Source: Leptasterias polaris (Eukaryota > Echinodermata > Asteroidea > Forcipulatida > Asteriidae). Taken from it: a DNA stretch of 64,000 bases. Below, piece by piece: positions 24,401-31,800 of the stretch (position 1 is its first letter; each line of letters opens with the position of its first letter). The stretch spans positions 1,798,001 to 1,862,000 of the forward strand of contig JAZGTN010000192.1 of NCBI GenBank assembly GCA_037783415.1. Reading direction: 5' to 3'. Under the pieces are notes generated by a model. The model ran no database searches. It saw nothing but the letters and a program-made list of their open reading frames with translations, and was not told where the DNA came from. A program made the position numbers and the translations under genes.

Positions 24401-24853
24401 ATACGGTGCCCTGTGTTTGTTATTGGTTGTAGGAATTTTTCCTCAACATTCTAGCATTCTCCACATCAACATTTACATTTTTATTGTGTTTTTTCCCCCC
24501 TTCTTTTCTTGTAGCGATAATGCAATTTTTTTTGAATTTTGTTGAGAGAAATAAGAAACAAATAATAATAATGCAATTAATAATACATATAATAATATTA
24601 AAATGCTGTTTTTATAACAAGTTTTTATTTATATTTACAAGGTTTGTTATGTAAACAATTTGTTGTTTTTTATTTCGCACAGCCTCCAATTGGGGAAACT
24701 CAGACAGAGGGCGCTGTTGGTGGTGTCGAGGCTGCCGAGGACAGCATTCCCAAGAAACCCAAGCACCAAGACAAGACATCGTCAGGGACCGAAAGCACAA
24801 CAACAAAAGCCAAAACACAAGAGGGTGCTGCAGGCGGTCAAGACGACTCGTGA
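212..24853 (+). CDS. LARP1: La-related protein 1, 17 coding exons, 5' end outside the window
   Basis: Joined exons: 212-479, 9620-9853, 10492-10677, 11564-11723, 13217-13271, 14771-14860, 16137-16320, 17371-17585, 18126-18247, 18840-19059, 19228-19417, 19878-20065, 20392-20504, 21430-21575, 22620-22874, 23453-23580, 24683-24853. The sum is 2925 nt with one open frame and a TGA stop, giving 974 residues; human LARP1 is 1019-1096 by isoform. Seen in local numbering: basic Lys/Pro-rich segment 1-130, RG repeats about 197-212, La motif about 277-350 ([27 protein letters not shown]), and DM15 about 757-900. The human DM15 cap-contact residues R840, R879, Y883 and Y922 fall at R808, R847, Y851 and Y890, a constant offset of 32. 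In the family, LARP1 is a cytoplasmic mTORC1 target that binds the m7G cap and 5'TOP tract of ribosomal-protein mRNAs and stabilises poly(A). The first exon opens with a splice acceptor, so the start codon lies upstream of the window. Confidence 0.95.
1330..1560. repeat. Dispersed repeat family R1, copy 1
   Basis: Begins GGTCTGGAATCCGGGATTGC and contains CCAGTGCCTTGTGTCCCT. It is related to 2795-3050 and 35685-35850, which share GGTCTGGAATC, a CCAGTACCCT block, GCGTAGCAC and GTGGAATGTC-type words. No coding frame is shared among the copies. Confidence 0.6.
2795..3050. repeat. Dispersed repeat family R1, copy 2
   Basis: Shares AAAGGTCTGGAATC, TTCCAGTACCCTCT, AAGCGTAGCACAGT and ACAGTGGAATGTC with the copy at 35685-35850. 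Confidence 0.6.
3225..3262 (+). repeat. 12-bp tandem repeat
   Basis: Three units of GACGCCCTTGAA, the last one diverging. GACGCCC also occurs nearby at about 3207. Confidence 0.6.
3538..3604. repeat. TACATG palindromic microsatellite
   Basis: Runs of GTACATGTACATGTACATG on both sides of a short spacer. The unit is self-complementary, so both strands can fold. Confidence 0.65.
4655..4748 (-). mobile_element. tRNA-derived SINE fragment
   Basis: The minus strand reads GGCTAGCTCGGTGGTCTAGT then GGTCTTGAGTTCGAATCCCA, like pol III A and B boxes spaced as in a tRNA. The flanks do not close a proper acceptor stem, so a SINE head is more likely than a working tRNA. Confidence 0.55.
5042..5218. mobile_element. 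Short inverted-repeat element, ATAGACC ends
   Basis: ATAGACC at the left and AGGTCTAT at the right, 177 bp apart, with CGACCATCTTGG and CAAGATGGCCGCCGC inside. It resembles the better-preserved element at 21983-22158. Confidence 0.4.
6675..7180. mobile_element. Fragments of MITE family with TTAACCCTCCTACTG ends
   Basis: Contains TACTGTCTGACCATT twice (about 6825 and 6918) and GTTTTGAGAGATGGATAA. The same words flank the full-length copy at 53781-54001 and fragments at 51440-51625. Confidence 0.5.
8211..8352. mobile_element. MITE family with AGAGCTGCCAAC ends, truncated copy
   Basis: Starts AGAGCTGCCAACTCTC and ends near TTGCAAGATGCAAAT. It repeats the CTCCCTGATTG words of the copies at 17608-17803 and 32366-35037. 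Confidence 0.6.
9115..9278 (+). mobile_element. SINE 3' part with (ATT)n tail
   Basis: Contains CCCAGGGAGCTGAGAAAG, TTGGCCCAATGACCAGGGCA and ends GCGCTATAAGAACTAGTTAT followed by ATT repeats. It is the reverse complement of the 3' half of the element at 40427-40785. Confidence 0.65.
9620..9853 (+). CDS. LARP1: LARP1 exon b
   Basis: Acceptor CTATTTCAG, donor GGTAAG. It encodes [15 protein letters not shown] then PRHVPARN, aligning with KWVPL and PRHIPANR of human LARP1. Charged Arg/Glu-rich residues follow. Confidence 0.9.
9854..10491 (+). other. LARP1 intron b-c
   Basis: AT-rich, no exon. 9935-10010 shares words with 16505-16560 and 16880-16930 (AGATAGAG, CTAACCTC, TTAAAATGGT), a dispersed-repeat fragment. 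Confidence 0.6.
10492..10677 (+). CDS. LARP1: LARP1 exon c, RG-repeat
   Basis: Acceptor CCCTCCAG, donor GGTAAG. A Ser/Arg-rich segment is followed by eight consecutive RG dipeptides (residues about 198-211) and GGYF. Human LARP1 has a comparable RGRG run before its La motif. RG runs usually bind RNA and are arginine-methylated. The DNA here is a short GGGCGGGGTAGA-type repeat and could vary in length. Confidence 0.92.
10678..11563 (+). other. LARP1 intron c-d
   Basis: Holds a tRNA-like SINE fragment at about 10930-11010 (AATCCGGAGGTCATTGGTTC, AAATCCCGCTCTGGTCAA) and a decayed AGGCA-type MITE in reverse orientation at about 11150-11280 (GCATATGTTGGG, GGTCTTTGACAATTACCAA). Otherwise nothing was seen. 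Confidence 0.6.
11564..11723 (+). CDS. LARP1: LARP1 exon d
   Basis: Acceptor TATTTGCAG, donor TGTAAG after a split ATT codon. A Pro/Tyr-rich linker leads into LRDYVKKQ, the first helix of the La motif (DYIKRQ in human). Confidence 0.92.
11724..13216 (+). other. LARP1 intron d-e
   Basis: About 11725-11950 has repeated ACCAGT/GGTCC words, probably a decayed repeat. 12877-13168 is an inverted-repeat element listed separately. No coding sequence was seen. Confidence 0.6.
12877..13168. mobile_element. MITE with CAGACCAC ends
   Basis: The left end TACAGACCACGTAATCT mirrors the right end AGGTTATGTGGTCTGTA. The inner part (AAGTTTTGAGAT; TCCAGGCTCTGTGGCT) recurs at 52370-52635 in RARS1 intron 6. Confidence 0.55.
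13217..13271 (+). CDS. LARP1: LARP1 exon e, La-motif microexon
   Basis: A 55-nt exon with acceptor TTTTTACAG and donor GGTAACA. It encodes [19 protein letters not shown], the RNA-binding core of the La motif, with the conserved aromatic pair and Asn. It is too short to appear as an isolated open frame and was found by homology and phase. Confidence 0.93.
13769..14227 (+). repeat. Direct repeat of 78 bp, 382 bp apart
   Basis: CAAGACCAAAATCAGAAAGA ... AGTATAAGTGTACTT occurs at 13769-13846 and again at 14151-14227 with almost no change, enclosing one copy of block R2. Confidence 0.7.
14515..14743 (+). repeat. 49-bp minisatellite beside LARP1 exon f
   Basis: Units begin CTGTAATTGACCAATGGGAA at 14515, 14564, 14613, 14662 and 14711, exactly 49 bp apart; the last is partial. 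Units differ by a few substitutions. Each carries CCAAT, GCATGC and TCATGA. The array ends 27 bp before the exon. Confidence 0.85.
14771..14860 (+). CDS. LARP1: LARP1 exon f, La motif
   Basis: A 90-nt exon, phase 0 at both ends. Acceptor GTTTAG, donor GGTAAAA. It encodes [18 protein letters not shown] and the following helix, near-identical to human [19 protein letters not shown] 49-bp minisatellite ends about 27 bp upstream of the acceptor. Confidence 0.93.
14861..16136 (+). other. LARP1 intron f-g
   Basis: Begins with a GCTAAGCA-rich MITE (14871-15063). 15200-15480 repeats R2 and the ATATATATCAAACA word of 13885. The rest is unremarkable. Confidence 0.65.
14871..15063. mobile_element. GCTAAGCA-rich MITE
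   Basis: The left end GGGGCCAATTTCGTAAAGCC mirrors the right end CAGCTTTATGAAATCGGGCC. Inside are repeated GCTAAGCA and TGCTTAGCA motifs. Related copies or fragments are at about 19428-19625, 36352-36897, 38750-38830 and 56445-56545. Confidence 0.65.
16137..16320 (+). CDS. LARP1: LARP1 exon g, end of La motif
   Basis: Acceptor TCTTCAAAG, donor GGTTTG. It encodes [10 protein letters not shown] (ALKDSKVVEI in human), then RRRDDPRQW (RRREEPEKW in human) and [10 protein letters not shown] (CPEFVPRQHY in human). Confidence 0.9.
16321..17370 (+). other. LARP1 intron g-h
   Basis: Contains a minus-strand tRNA-like SINE (about 16555-16705), a third R2 fragment (16955-17040) and AT-rich remainder. 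No exon was seen. Confidence 0.65.
16555..16705 (-). mobile_element. tRNA-derived SINE
   Basis: The minus strand starts GGGCTAGATAATTCAGTTGG, then CCGGAGGTCGTTGGTTCAAA and TCCCGCTCTAGTCAAT, a clear A-box and B-box arrangement. A 3' part with TTTGTTCAACCC and CCCTTGTGGTTTATT also occurs at 51140-51205; the head occurs at 10930-11010. Confidence 0.65.
17371..17585 (+). CDS. LARP1: LARP1 exon h
   Basis: Acceptor GTTTGAACAG, donor GGTGAG. It encodes an ESAP...SPTP linker, [20 protein letters not shown] (human GLSASLPDLDSENWIEVKKR) and SPAAAKSK. This is the conserved regulatory middle region between La motif and DM15. Confidence 0.9.
17608..17803. mobile_element. MITE family with AGAGCTGCCAAC ends, complete copy
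   Basis: Starts GAGCTGCTGATTCTCCCTGA and ends TGCAAATGTTGGCAGCTGT, starting 22 bp after a LARP1 donor. Five CTCCCTGA-type words lie inside. This intact copy shows what 32366-35037 looked like before its insertion. Confidence 0.7.
18126..18247 (+). CDS. LARP1: LARP1 exon i
   Basis: Acceptor TGTATTAG, donor GGTAAGT. It encodes [12 protein letters not shown] and GRKNTFSEW, matching human QEELDFLFDEEM and GRKNTFTAW. The acidic DFxFDEE block is a hallmark of LARP1. Confidence 0.92.
18248..18839 (+). other. LARP1 intron i-j
   Basis: Almost filled by the GTTCTTGTTCAGAAC array listed next; the rest is pyrimidine-rich. Confidence 0.6.
18345..18775 (+). repeat. Degenerate array with GTTCTTGTTCAGAAC cores
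   Basis: About seven units of roughly 50-70 bp containing GAGAGTTCTTGTTCAGAACC, many with TACTCTTGTAGTAGTAGTA. GTTCT and AGAAC are inverted around five bases, so each unit has a small dyad. Confidence 0.7.
18840..19059 (+). CDS. LARP1: LARP1 exon j
   Basis: Acceptor CTACCCAG, donor GGTGAC. It encodes [20 protein letters not shown], then [21 protein letters not shown]. Human has [30 protein letters not shown]. This is one of the most conserved LARP1 blocks. Confidence 0.93.
19228..19417 (+). CDS. LARP1: LARP1 exon k
   Basis: Acceptor CTGTGAAG, donor GGTATG. It encodes [18 protein letters not shown] (human NFKKVNMISREQFDTLTP) followed by a Glu/Pro-rich stretch. Confidence 0.9.
19418..19877 (+). 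other. LARP1 intron k-l
   Basis: Contains a GCTAAGCA-type MITE fragment (about 19428-19625) and an (ATT)n-tailed SINE end at 19765-19850 (GTGCCTTGGGTACATTATTG ... GTGTGCTATATGAAGAC). Confidence 0.6.
19878..20065 (+). CDS. LARP1: LARP1 exon l
   Basis: Acceptor TTCCAG, donor GGTGGG. It encodes [12 protein letters not shown], then [20 protein letters not shown]. Human has ARSLPTTVPESP and SRFYPVVKEGR. Confidence 0.9.
20392..20504 (+). CDS. LARP1: LARP1 exon m
   Basis: Acceptor TCTTGTAG, donor GGTAAG. It encodes [20 protein letters not shown] then WVMDSREH and RTASIG. Human has MPRKRKTRHSSNPPLESHVG and WVMDSREH. The phospho-regulated SISSSPSEG block continues in the next exon. Confidence 0.93.
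20505..21429 (+). other. LARP1 intron m-n
   Basis: Begins with a 17-base C tract (20616-20632), then the 64-bp array, then AT-rich DNA. Confidence 0.65.
20745..21040 (+). repeat. 64-67-bp tandem array
   Basis: The marker ATTGCTAGGGATCTGTTTGC starts at about 20766, 20833, 20897 and 20961, with TCATATTTTACATGCATCTT in each unit. Four and a half imperfect copies. Confidence 0.8.
21430..21575 (+). CDS. LARP1: LARP1 exon n, start of DM15
   Basis: Acceptor ACCACCAG, donor GGTAAC. It encodes [20 protein letters not shown], then [20 protein letters not shown]. This is the first helical repeat of DM15. Confidence 0.93.
21576..22619 (+). other. LARP1 intron n-o
   Basis: No exon. Contains the ATAGACC MITE at 21983-22158 and a GCTACGGCTACG inverted pair near 21820-21915 that marks another decayed repeat. 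Confidence 0.6.
21983..22158. mobile_element. MITE with ATAGACCTTATGCAT ends
   Basis: The left end ATAGACCTTATGCATTGACG and right end CGTCATATGCATAAGGTCTAT are inverted over about 23 bp. TGACGTCA sits at both inner edges. A decayed relative lies at 31148-31290 (GACCTTATGCGAGTGACGTC, GTGCATAAGGTCC), another possibly at 5042-5218. Confidence 0.75.
22620..22874 (+). CDS. LARP1: LARP1 exon o, DM15 core
   Basis: Acceptor AATATAG, donor GGTGAGT. It encodes [20 protein letters not shown] and [15 protein letters not shown]. The R808, R847 and Y851 cap-pocket positions are conserved. It is GC-rich compared with the flanking introns. Confidence 0.95.
22875..23452 (+). other. LARP1 intron o-p
   Basis: Mostly occupied by a tRNA-derived SINE with ATT tail, listed next. 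No exon. Confidence 0.6.
23095..23432 (+). mobile_element. tRNA-derived SINE, near full length
   Basis: Head CTACCATGGTTGGCGGCAGA and B-box-like GTGTGGGTTCGATTCCTGGT; body CTCAGGGAGTTGAGAAAG; tail GCGCCATATGAGAACCAGTT then ATT repeats. Same family as 40427-40785 and 9115-9278. It ends just upstream of the exon p acceptor. Confidence 0.7.
23453..23580 (+). CDS. LARP1: LARP1 exon p, end of DM15
   Basis: Acceptor CTTTAACAG, donor GGTAAGT. It encodes [19 protein letters not shown], with Y890 aligning to the human cap-stacking Y922, then LEDFRVL. Confidence 0.94.
23581..24682 (+). other. LARP1 intron p-q
   Basis: Contains a 220-bp tandem duplication (23791-24230), otherwise T-rich and AT-rich. 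No exon. Confidence 0.65.
23791..24230 (+). repeat. 220-bp tandem duplication
   Basis: GTGTTATAAGTGCATGAATT starts at 23791 and again at 24011; the copies are more than 90 percent identical by eye through GGTTTTACCGCGCTTG. A recent duplication. Confidence 0.8.
24683..24853 (+). CDS. LARP1: LARP1 terminal coding exon
   Basis: Acceptor TTTCGCACAG. It encodes a 56-residue hydrophilic tail ([10 protein letters not shown] ... GGQDDS) ending in TGA at 24851-24853. Human DFRVDPPMGEEG aligns with DFRVLPPIGETQ. The rest of the tail is low complexity and not conserved. Confidence 0.9.
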   Translation, partial: PPIGETQTEGAVGGVEAAEDSIPKKPKHQDKTSSGTESTTTKAKTQEGAAGGQDDS

Positions 24854-27230
24854 GATTCACAGGGGTTAGGGGTCGGGGGTTAAAATCATGTCATACCAAG
24901 GTCAGAAGGTCTTGGTCGACTTCAAATATGGTGAGGTGGGAGGCGCGGCAAATAATTATGCAAGAGATTTATACGCCTGAAAAGGGCGGCAGTAAGAAGT
25001 GTGTATCAGTATGGAGAAAGTTAATTCTTTCGTTCAAGGAATTGTTTGGCCGTGATAGATGACGCGCTCCAGTTTCTTTTGGTTTCAATTTTCACATTCA
25101 GTGTGAACAGACAAACTCTTGGTCGACTCGTTGGCCGCAGTGTATGCAGAGAGACTGCTTGTTGACTTCTTAAATGCAAAGTCAACTGGGCAGGTGCCGT
25201 TGACGTTGCTATGAGGCTGCCTTGAAACAAGTATTATCTAACAATGACGCTGGGAAACAGTGTTATCATTGGTTGGTGTAAGCCGATCAGCAGCAATGGA
25301 GCGTGGTGTTTGCTGAGGGGGGAGTTTTAGCTAGGTACCCATGACTAAAACCAGGCCAGTCAGCCTGAAGAGTTAGGGTACTATACTATGCAGTTGACTG
25401 CTGCTGATGGTGTGGTGTCCAACTTTCCCTACGCTACGAATGTTTGGAAAGAAATAATGATGACATATGTATAATACGAAGTCTAGTGCTCGTCGTATCA
25501 TATTGATACAACAAGTTTTGCTGCCGAATTACGGAACAAGCTGCAAGCCATGTCATCTTTCGCAAAGTTTTGTTTGTTTGTGTGATCGCAAGCATAACAT
25601 CAAAACCTAGAGCTTTACATCCCATCGTCAGGACATGGATGGTGTCGATTTGAAAAAGGAACATTGGGTTTCGCTGAAAACCCCAAAACTGACGGTGCAG
25701 GGAAGGGGGTTCAGGGTTAACTGAACCCTGGCAGCCTTGTCGCTGACTCAAGTGTCTGTGTTTTGCAATAAGTGTAAAATTCTTTGTCGACCGATTTTCA
25801 TAAGAAAGTTTCCCTCTTTTCTGAAGAGATTTTAATTTTTTTTAATCTTCTCGTTATCGTTCAGAGCTTTGCATGTAATCTTACCATGGATATTCATTTA
25901 AGCTGTTTCTTTGAAAGTTCCCCCTCCCAGTACAATTTCACTTATTTGGTTTGTTTTGAACGAGTTAGTGTACATTTTGATTGGTTTATTTTAATTACTG
26001 CTATCTCCACCTTTAAAAAATAAAAAAATAAAAATAAGAAGAAAAAAAAATGCAGAAAAAAGGTATATTTAAAAACAAACAAAAACAATCCATGCGAAAA
26101 AATATATAATTATGGATTTACTGATCAGAGAAAGATAAATCAAACGTTGCAAGATCTTGCAATGATTTTAAATGTATACATTTCCCCTTCGTTATTTATC
26201 ATTAAAAAAAGTCAAACTTATTATATATTATTATTTACGCATACAACAAGATAAAAAAATTAGTGAAATTTTCTGTTTTGAAAATCGATATATATAAAGA
26301 TCGTATTCTATAAAAAATGTTTTTGGTAAAAAAAAAAAAGTATTCTTCAGTTTACTTTTTGGGATTAAATTAGTTTTTGTTTTTAAAATTATCATTTGCA
26401 ATACACAAGTAGTTTGCACAGAGCACAACAGGGTGCATTGTGGGCAGTATGTTAACTGGTGTCAATTTTGGCCAATCAAAACTTTGGGTTTTTCAATAAA
26501 TGGGCTGAAACAACAGCCATGATAATTGGTCAGTGTTCTTAAACCAATTTCAACCCCAGCCAGTCAGAAGATAGGTTGTATGGAGCTGATCTCTTTTAAA
26601 AAATGTACTTGAAATGTTTCTACACCTCAAAAGATCTAAAACTTGAGACTGGTGCTTTCGGGTTTGTTCATCCTACGAGTTGTCATTGGAGGAGTCTATG
26701 AGCTATACATGCTAAGAAATTCTTCTAAACCTGGAAGGTTGTGGCCTGGTAAAAGATGTCCAACGAGAAGAAGTTATTTTGACCTCCAAATGAAAAAAGT
26801 ATTTGATTATGGAATAGATTTGAGGGCACTCCCAAATGCATCAAAATCCAACAGAAGGTTTTGCTTGATTTGCTTCATTTGCATTGCTGCACAGCCAGTA
26901 ATGAATTGCATTGTCGCCCGGTCTGTGTGCCCCATTAACATGGGCTGAAGGGAGTCAAAAGAAGGCGCTATTAGACAAACTTTCTACACAATTTGCCCTA
27001 TGGGGGATAAGAATCTCCTGCTACATCAGTTCAAAATATTGGATAGTTTTTGGACTGTGTTGGATTCAGAAAAGCTACCCGTCATTGGGTTTGGTACAAT
27101 AGAGGTCACTTGAGGAATGAGCTTGTGGTTTGTGCACATGTAATTTGTATTTCCATATACTTTGTGTAGGCAGCCCCCAGAATAAGGTGTTCTATGCAAA
27201 CCAAAAAGTAGGCTGTGCAGAGGTTGATTG
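24854..27230 (+). other. LARP1 3'UTR and downstream flank
   Basis: No further coding exon. Overlapping AATAAA hexamers at 26019-26024 and 26027-26032 lie before an A-rich run and could be the poly(A) signal, giving a 3'UTR of about 1.2 kb. The region 26040-26430 is very A/T-rich. Where transcription ends cannot be told from sequence alone. Confidence 0.4.
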
Positions 27231-27725
27231 GAAATGGGATCTCTTCGTGAGTGGAATTGGGATCTCTGGATTAGTGGAATTGGTCTCTCTCGATAAGTGG
27301 AATTCAGATCTCTTGATGAGTGGAATTGGGATCTCTTGATAAGTGGAATTGGGATCTGCGGCTTAGTGGAATTGGGATCTCTGGATTAGTGGAATTGGTC
27401 TCTCTCGATAAGTGGAATTCAGATCTCTTGATGAGTGGAATTGGGATCTCTTGATAAGTGGAATTGGGATCTGCGGCTTAGTGGAATTGGGATCTCTGGA
27501 TAAGTGGAATTTAGATCTCTCAATGAAAGGATTTGGGATTTTGATAAGTGGAATTGGGATCTCTTGGTGAGTGGAATTGGGATCTGTGGCTTTAATGGGA
27601 TCCTTGGAATAGTGGTATTGGGATCTCTGGATTAGTGGAATTGGGATCTCTGGATTAGTGGAATTGGGATTTCTCGATTAATGGAATTTGAATCTCTCGA
27701 TTAGTGGAATTGGGATTAGAAATTA
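27230..27725 (+). repeat. 23-bp satellite with 115-bp higher-order repeat
   Basis: Monomers begin GTGGAATTGGGATCTC and are 23 bp. Five distinct monomers (ending GGATTA, CGATAA, TGATGA, TGATAA, GGCTTA) recur in the same order: 27251-27365 and 27366-27480 are identical 115-bp units. Further monomers to about 27725 are diverged. Confidence 0.9.
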
Positions 27726-27899
27726 GCTGTCTATTTGCTGAGTGATATTTAGATCTCATTGCTGAGTGGGATTAGGCGCTCGTGGATGGGTATTCTATAG
27801 CTGAGCGAGGTTGGGATTAGGTGCTCATAATTGCTGATATAGATTAGGATTTCACTGTCTCTGAGTTGGGTTGGCATCTTGCCTTATACCTCCAAAAGA

Positions 27900-28165
27900 G
27901 AAGGGGGATCTCACTATGGCTAAATAGGATTAGAATCTCACATCACTGATAAGGATTAGAATCTCACATCACTGATAAGGATTAGAATCTCACATCACTG
28001 ATAAGGATTAGGATCTCACATCACTGATTAGGATTAGGATCTCACCAGCACTGATTAGGATTAGGATCTCACCAGCACTGATTAGGATTAGGATCTCACC
28101 AGCACTGATTAGGATCTCACCATCACTGATTAGGATTAGGATCTCACCATCACTGAGTCAGATGG
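27900..28165 (+). repeat. 26-27-bp satellite, middle sub-array
   Basis: Units CACTGATAAGGATTAGAATC(TCACAT), 26 bp, pass into CACTGATTAGGATTAGGATC(TCACCAG), 27 bp. About nine units. It shares GGATTxGGATCTC with the 23-bp array. Confidence 0.85.
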
Positions 28166-28189
28166 ATGCCAAGTGAGTAAGGGAGGGAT

Positions 28190-28810
28190 TTTATGCTGAG
28201 TGGGACAGGATCTGGTTATTGCCCAGTGGGGTTAAGATCTCACAATCACTCAGTGGAATTAAGACCTTATTATCACCTAGATAGGATTAGAATCTCACTA
28301 TTCCTAAGTGGGATTAGGATCTTACTATTGCCAAGTAGGATTAGAATCTCACTATTCCTAAGTGGGATTAGGATCTTACTATCCCCAAGTAGGATTAGGA
28401 TCTCACTATTACTGAGTGGGATTTGGATCTTGCTATTCTTAAGTGGGGTTAAGATCTCACAATCACTCAGTGGAATTAAGACCTTGTTATCACCTAGATG
28501 GGATTAGAATCTCATTGTCCCTAAGTGTGATTAGGATCTCACTATTACTGAGATTGATTAGGGTCTCACTACTACTGAGTGGGATTAGGATCTCTCTATC
28601 TTTAAGTCGGATTAGGATCTCATATTCACCGAGTGGGATTGAGACCTCACTACTACTGAATGGGATTTGGATCTTACTATTCCTTAGTGGGATTAGGATC
28701 TCACTATCTTTAAGTGGGATTAGGATCTCATATTCATAGAGTGGGATTGAGATCTCACTATTACTGAGTGAGATTCTGATCAAATCCTGTAGTGGGATTG
28801 AGATCACACA
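28190..28810 (+). repeat. 27-bp satellite, distal sub-array
   Basis: Around 22 units of AGTGGGATTAGGATCTCACT plus ATTACTG-type ends. Because 27 is a multiple of three, long open frames arise on both strands as nine-residue repeats (SGIRISLxL); these are artefacts, not genes. Confidence 0.85.
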
Positions 28811-31800
28811 CTATCACTGATCAAGAATAGATCCCACCAAGTCTAAGAGCTGCATGAATGTCATCGCATAGAGAGTACTTGTTCAGTCCGAGGGGAAAAC
28901 AATGTTTTGTTTTCTTGATTTAGATTGGTCTTTGTAAAAGTTGGATTCCTCTTCGTTGTGTAACTCTAATCATTTGAAAAAACGCCTGTTGTTGCTCTTG
29001 TACATTTTTGGATGAAAGTAGTTTAGCTTTGGTAGAAAAAAAAGTGTAGTTTTCCATTCTTGGTTTTCCTTTTGGTAAGTTTGGACAAGTTGAGCACTCG
29101 TTTTAATTTCTTACTTGTACATATATATATATAAAGACAACCCTTTGTGAAATTAATTTTCATGTAGGTTTAATGCGGTTGGGTTGTTGGAATTTTATCC
29201 AGGGGACAAGAATCGCCCCATAATTTATGATCAATAAAAGACATAAAATTAATATCACTTAAAAAAGTAAAGAAGATTGTCAAACAGTCAGTATTGTTAT
29301 AATCGCGTGTAAAATCAAAAGTTACGTATTTCAATGCTGATTGGGATTTGTATGGTTTTGGGTTTGGTTTTTTCCTTTTGCGTAGTATTTCTCTTCTGTG
29401 TTTGTTCATCTGCAACTGTAGAAGTTGGCGACTTAATATGCAAGAAACATCACAGTAATCCTTCAAAATGTCATGTAAATACGATGTTTGAGAATCACTC
29501 TCCTTTTGCAAATGTGGATCTCTTTAAAAAAAAATCTATTTTTGAAAGTAAAAAAAAACCACCCAATCTTTTCAACTTCTCTTAATTACAAAGTATGTAC
29601 TTTTTTCAAGTATTCGGAGTTAACTTTATGGTGGTTTAATACTTCTTAATATTTCTGCTTTCTTGTTTTATTTCTGTAAAGGACAAAAAAGAGTTGAAAA
29701 ATAAAATAAAATGGAAGGATAATAAAAGTAGATAAGCAAGAGTTATGAAAAGGAGCAAAAAATTGGTGCTTTGTATATTTCAGAAAGCATTTTCTTCAAT
29801 TGCAACCCAGGTTAAGTCGTTTTATTTTATGTAAAATTGTTGTCCATTTTAAATATCCTATTTTGCTGCATTTACTTGATTTTTTAAAGTGGTACCGAAG
29901 TGGATTTTCTTAAGAAAAGATGTGATGGAAACGCCAAGTTCAGCAATTAATTTTTTATCAATGTTTAGTTTTGCCATTTTAAAAAATTCACAAGCACATT
30001 TTTTATTAAAAATTTTAAATTACAATTCAAGTTTTGTTCAAGAAATAAAAGGTTTATCTCAAAATTATTGAGAGAATTGTGTATCAATTGACTCCTTGCA
30101 ATGATGTCACCGACAGCAATTTTCTGCCCATGGTGTGTCATTTTGAGATTGAAAATACATATAAAGATATAGTGCTGGCTGACTGCGTGTGCGTCTAGCT
30201 ATACAGTGGAATTTGGGCTCAGATCGTCACTTGAGCCATTCTCTTTCCTATTCGCTGTTTGCACGGATCCCCCATGTGCGTGTAGAGCCTTGACTTCATG
30301 CCTCATTTGTATTGTATTTTTGCATCTGTTTGGATGAAAGCGTCATTACATTACCGTGACAATACAGAGTTATATTTAATGCTTCTATTCACTGCTGTCC
30401 CCAATTTGAGGTTCTACATGCAAAATGGCTGACTGTGTATGAAAAGCTGACTGCTTTCCATGATGCATCCTTGATTGTTGATTTATCCCAGGGTTGACCT
30501 GTTTCACCAACAGTCACTCCCTCTAAACAATTTATAATTATTATGATAGGTTTGTGGTAATGAAACAAAGGATGTATCACAAGTAAATGAAGTCTGCAGC
30601 TCAGAAGCTTGGCGAAAAACATTCGCTCTCTCAGAAAACTGCCAACATATTTGGCAATTCCTGTTTTGTTGTCATTTTAAGGCTGATTCGAATGAAAAAT
30701 AGAAAGGGATGAATCACTCATTCCAAGAAAACAAAAAAGAAGGTTTTTGTGCTGCTTAAAATGCCATTACTAATAGAGTAGCAAGTAAAGTTCAGGTTTG
30801 TTCATTAAAATGGAAAGGCAGTTTTTCCAGGTGAAGGGCAAGTAATCATTCAGTCATTTTACAGAGGAAAAGAACCATGGCCACGGATAAGGTTTTGAAG
30901 GCCTTCGTGGAAACCAAGGCAACACCTTGTCATTATGTTAGGCTTGTGCTATGATGGTTGGTTTTTTTGGTGTGTTCTCGTTCCTAAATTTAGCACTGTA
31001 TAATCTTGTAGTACTAGATTTATTTTAACAAATGTAACTGATCAAACGGTGGACTGATGTTCAGCTAAGGTTTTAAAATCATTGAATCAGTGATGACAAT
31101 TTAGAATTCAAAGAAATGTATGAAGTTGAAAAGATTGTGGCCTAGTGTTGACCTTATGCGAGTGACGTCTCCTGATTGGTGCGCCCTCATGTAGAGGTCA
31201 AAATGTCAAAAGGCTGGCATTTTGTCATCATTTTCTCACCCTATAAGATGACAGGGATATGAAGTCGGTGCATAAGGTCCATTGGACAGAGTAGTGGGAT
31301 TCTTATATAGTATCAAAGCCTCAAGGCTGCTTGTCTATGTGCTCACTTAAAATTCCATCCCATTACAAATATACTTCTTTTCTCCCAGTGTGTACCCTTA
31401 AAGGGGATCTTATACACCTCCATCGGGAAATACAATCCCGATAGGGATATATTTTAATCCCAAACTGAATCATTTGCCAGTTTGTTCCTTTTAGAGCTCA
31501 CAAAATACCTCCATCTGGATATACTATCTCAATTAAGATAAATTTTAATTTTAACTAAATGGTAAAAAACACCTCCACTGGTGTATACTGTCTATATTGG
31601 GATATCATTAGAACTGAAATCAAATCTCCAAACTGCCTATAATGAACCTAAGTAAGTAAACGACATAAGTTAAAAAAAAAAAAAAAAATCAAATAAAACT
31701 AGTTGGAAAAAATAATAATAATTTTGGTTGAAATGTTTGTTTTGTTTTTGGTTCAGCTCGCTAGGTTGCGTAAATCCTTTTTGCATGGTCGAGACTTCCT

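Noticed and set aside
28020..28150. Telomere-like GATTAGGATTAGG motif
   Set aside because: It is a by-product of the satellite monomer; the unit is not a pure TTAGGG or TTAGG repeat.
27230..28165. CRISPR-like array
   Set aside because: Monomers are contiguous without unique spacers and the genome is animal.
28193..28807. Three open frames of about 100 codons on both strands in the 27-bp array
   Set aside because: They translate the satellite itself as a nine-residue repeat, overlap on both strands and have no splice or homology support.
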